From DATJQF01 sp035505995 (GTDB lineage: Bacteria; Bacteroidota; Bacteroidia; Bacteroidales; FEN-979), in the NCBI GenBank assembly GCA_035505995.1, contig DATJQF010000115.1, forward strand, positions 1 to 16,794: 16,794 bases of DNA, written 5' to 3'. The notes below the pieces were generated by a model. The model ran no database searches and was not told where the DNA came from. It worked only from the letters and a program-made list of their open reading frames with translations. A program made the translations under genes and the position numbers. Each line of letters opens with the position of its first letter. The stretch's first letter is position 1. Below, piece after piece: positions 15,438 to 16,794 of this stretch.

Positions 15438-16691
15438 GTGGATCTATTCGAAAAAGCAGTCGCGAACCTGGGCCCGCTGGGCCAGTGGGCCGACCAGGGA
15501 TACGGGTACTATTATTTTCCGAAGCTGGAAGGACCGATCTCCAACCGGATGATATTCAAGGGCAAGGAATGCCTGGTCTGGAGCCTGAACAATTATCTCG
15601 GGCTGGCGAACCATCCCGAGGTGCGGCAGGCCGATGCAGAGGCTGCCGAACAATGGGGCCTGGCATACCCCATGGGCGCCCGGATGATGTCGGGCCAGAC
15701 CGAATATCACGAACAGCTGGAGCACGAGCTCGCGGCATTTGAAGGAAAGGAAGCCGCTTACCTGCTGAACTACGGCTATATGGGCATGGTCTCGATCATC
15801 GATTCGATGCTGGACCGCCACGATGTGGTCGTTTACGATTCGGAATCGCATGCCTGCATCCTCGACGGACTCCGGATGCATATGGGAAAACGGTTCGTAT
15901 ATCCCCACAACGACATGGAAAGCCTGGGCAAACAGCTGAGCCGGGCAAAGAAAATTGCAGACCAGAACGGCGGCGGGATCCTGGTGATCACCGAAGGCGT
16001 ATACGGGATGTCCGGTGACCTGGGAAATCTCCGGGGGATTCTCTCCTACCGGGATCAGTATAATTTCCGGCTCCTGGTGGATGATGCGCACGGATTCGGA
16101 ACGATGGGAAGCGCGGGAAAAGGGACGAGCGAACAGCAACAGGTGATGGAAGGCGTGGATGTTTATTTCGGCACCTTTGCCAAGGCCATGGCCGGGATCG
16201 GTGCTTTTGTTGCAAGTGAAAAGCGGATCATCAAGATGCTGGCCTTCAAGATGCGTTCGCAGATCTTTGCCAAGTCCCTTCCGATGCCCATGGTGATCGG
16301 ATCGCTGAAGCGGCTGGAATTACTGAAAACCCGGACGGAGCTCCGGGAGCAGCTCTGGACGATCGTTGATGCGCTGCAGAGCGGACTCAGGGAAAGAGGA
16401 TTCGATATCGGCAGGACCGAATCTCCCGTCACCCCGGTCTTCCTGAAAGGAGGAATTACCGAAGCCACCCAGATCGTGCATGATCTCCGCGCCAATTTCG
16501 GGATCTTCTGCTCGATGGTGATCTACCCGGTGGTTCCGAAAGGCGTGATCATGCTCCGGCTGATCCCCACCGCCGTGCATACCCTGGAAGATGTAAAGTA
16601 CACGATCGATACGTTTTATCATATCAAGGAAAAGCTGGATGCCGGCGGATATTCCTCAGGGATGATCCCCCCGGTAGCCGATAAATACTGA
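15438..16691 (+). CDS. Alpha-oxoamine synthase family PLP enzyme (KBL/SPT/AONS-like)
   Basis: Enzymes of this family condense an amino acid with an acyl-CoA or acyl-ACP and release CO2: 2-amino-3-ketobutyrate CoA ligase, serine palmitoyltransferase, or 8-amino-7-oxononanoate synthase. From the GTG start it has 417 residues. Seen: SLNNYLGLANHP near 50-61, His138 in ESHAC (ring stacking), D215 and H218 in VDDAHGFG (PLP contacts), and the PLP lysine K249 in GTFAKAMAG. The C-terminal ESPVTPVFL block is typical. The frame is open up to an ATG at 15336, but those 34 extra residues look unlike a protein start and contain the promoter box; VDLFEKAVANLGPLGQ matches the beginning of phylum homologues (as MDLFEK). 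The substrate is not clear; KBL, or sphingolipid or sulfonolipid base synthesis, are all possible. Confidence 0.9.
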   Translation: MDLFEKAVANLGPLGQWADQGYGYYYFPKLEGPISNRMIFKGKECLVWSLNNYLGLANHPEVRQADAEAAEQWGLAYPMGARMMSGQTEYHEQLEHELAAFEGKEAAYLLNYGYMGMVSIIDSMLDRHDVVVYDSESHACILDGLRMHMGKRFVYPHNDMESLGKQLSRAKKIADQNGGGILVITEGVYGMSGDLGNLRGILSYRDQYNFRLLVDDAHGFGTMGSAGKGTSEQQQVMEGVDVYFGTFAKAMAGIGAFVASEKRIIKMLAFKMRSQIFAKSLPMPMVIGSLKRLELLKTRTELREQLWTIVDALQSGLRERGFDIGRTESPVTPVFLKGGITEATQIVHDLRANFGIFCSMVIYPVVPKGVIMLRLIPTAVHTLEDVKYTIDTFYHIKEKLDAGGYSSGMIPPVADKY

Positions 16692-16707
16692 TCCTAACCG
16701 TTTGTCC

Positions 16708-16794
16708 ATGGGCCCGGGAAAAACTCCAGGAAAAAGGATCCCGCGGGGACCTTACAAGGTTTACCGGAGATTCCGTTACCTGAAGCACCGGGGC
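16708..16794 (+). CDS. Possible start of an unidentified basic protein (cut by window edge)
   Basis: An ATG 16 bp after the previous stop opens a frame that runs 29 codons to the window edge. The peptide begins MGPGKTPGKRIPRGPYKVYR and continues rich in Arg, Lys, Tyr and Phe. The short spacing and same strand fit a second gene in the operon, but 29 codons are too few to identify it and the frame could be chance. I do not recognise the family. Confidence 0.3.
   Translation, partial: MGPGKTPGKRIPRGPYKVYRRFRYLKHRG

Overview
The window looks like chromosomal core DNA of a Bacteroidota (Bacteroidetes) member, probably an anaerobe related to Bacteroidales. Four things point there. The Rpb6-type omega subunit, the BamD lipoprotein and the DUF4835 protein are forms I know from this phylum. 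The order bamD-rpoZ-coaBC-DUF4835-recN is one I associate with it. Several gene starts are preceded by the Bacteroidetes -7 promoter motif TAnnTTTG, and most genes lack a Shine-Dalgarno sequence. Genus cannot be set from the sequence alone. Codon use is GC-rich at third positions (ATC, CTG, CGG, GCC), and the tetranucleotide GATC is strikingly frequent.

Layout. (1) 1-623, minus: the first 207 codons of gyrA, divergent from (2) clpC at 938-3499, plus; a 314-bp AT-rich spacer lies between them. A perfect 14-bp hairpin at 3540-3570 ends clpC. (3) 9288-3591, minus: a five-gene energy operon, etfB-etfA-membrane Fe-S/cytochrome b-type protein-CCG-domain protein-acyl-CoA dehydrogenase, with its own promoter-like box. 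(4) 15238-9390, minus: a housekeeping run bamD-rpoZ-coaBC-DUF4835-recN-fabI. (5) 15438-16691, plus: an alpha-oxoamine synthase family PLP enzyme, divergent from bamD, followed by the first 29 codons of a possible basic protein that runs off the edge.

How the genes work together. The five-gene operon reads as one electron path: an acyl-CoA dehydrogenase passes electrons to EtfAB, and two Fe-S proteins that together resemble the ETF:menaquinone oxidoreductase (EMO/DUF224) of anaerobic fatty-acid degraders pass them to menaquinone. Here the EMO-like protein is split in two, which is the most interesting point in the window. The housekeeping run groups outer-membrane assembly, RNA polymerase, coenzyme A synthesis, a secreted protein of unknown function, DNA repair and fatty-acid synthesis. 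No tRNA, rRNA, CRISPR array, insertion sequence or phage gene was seen.
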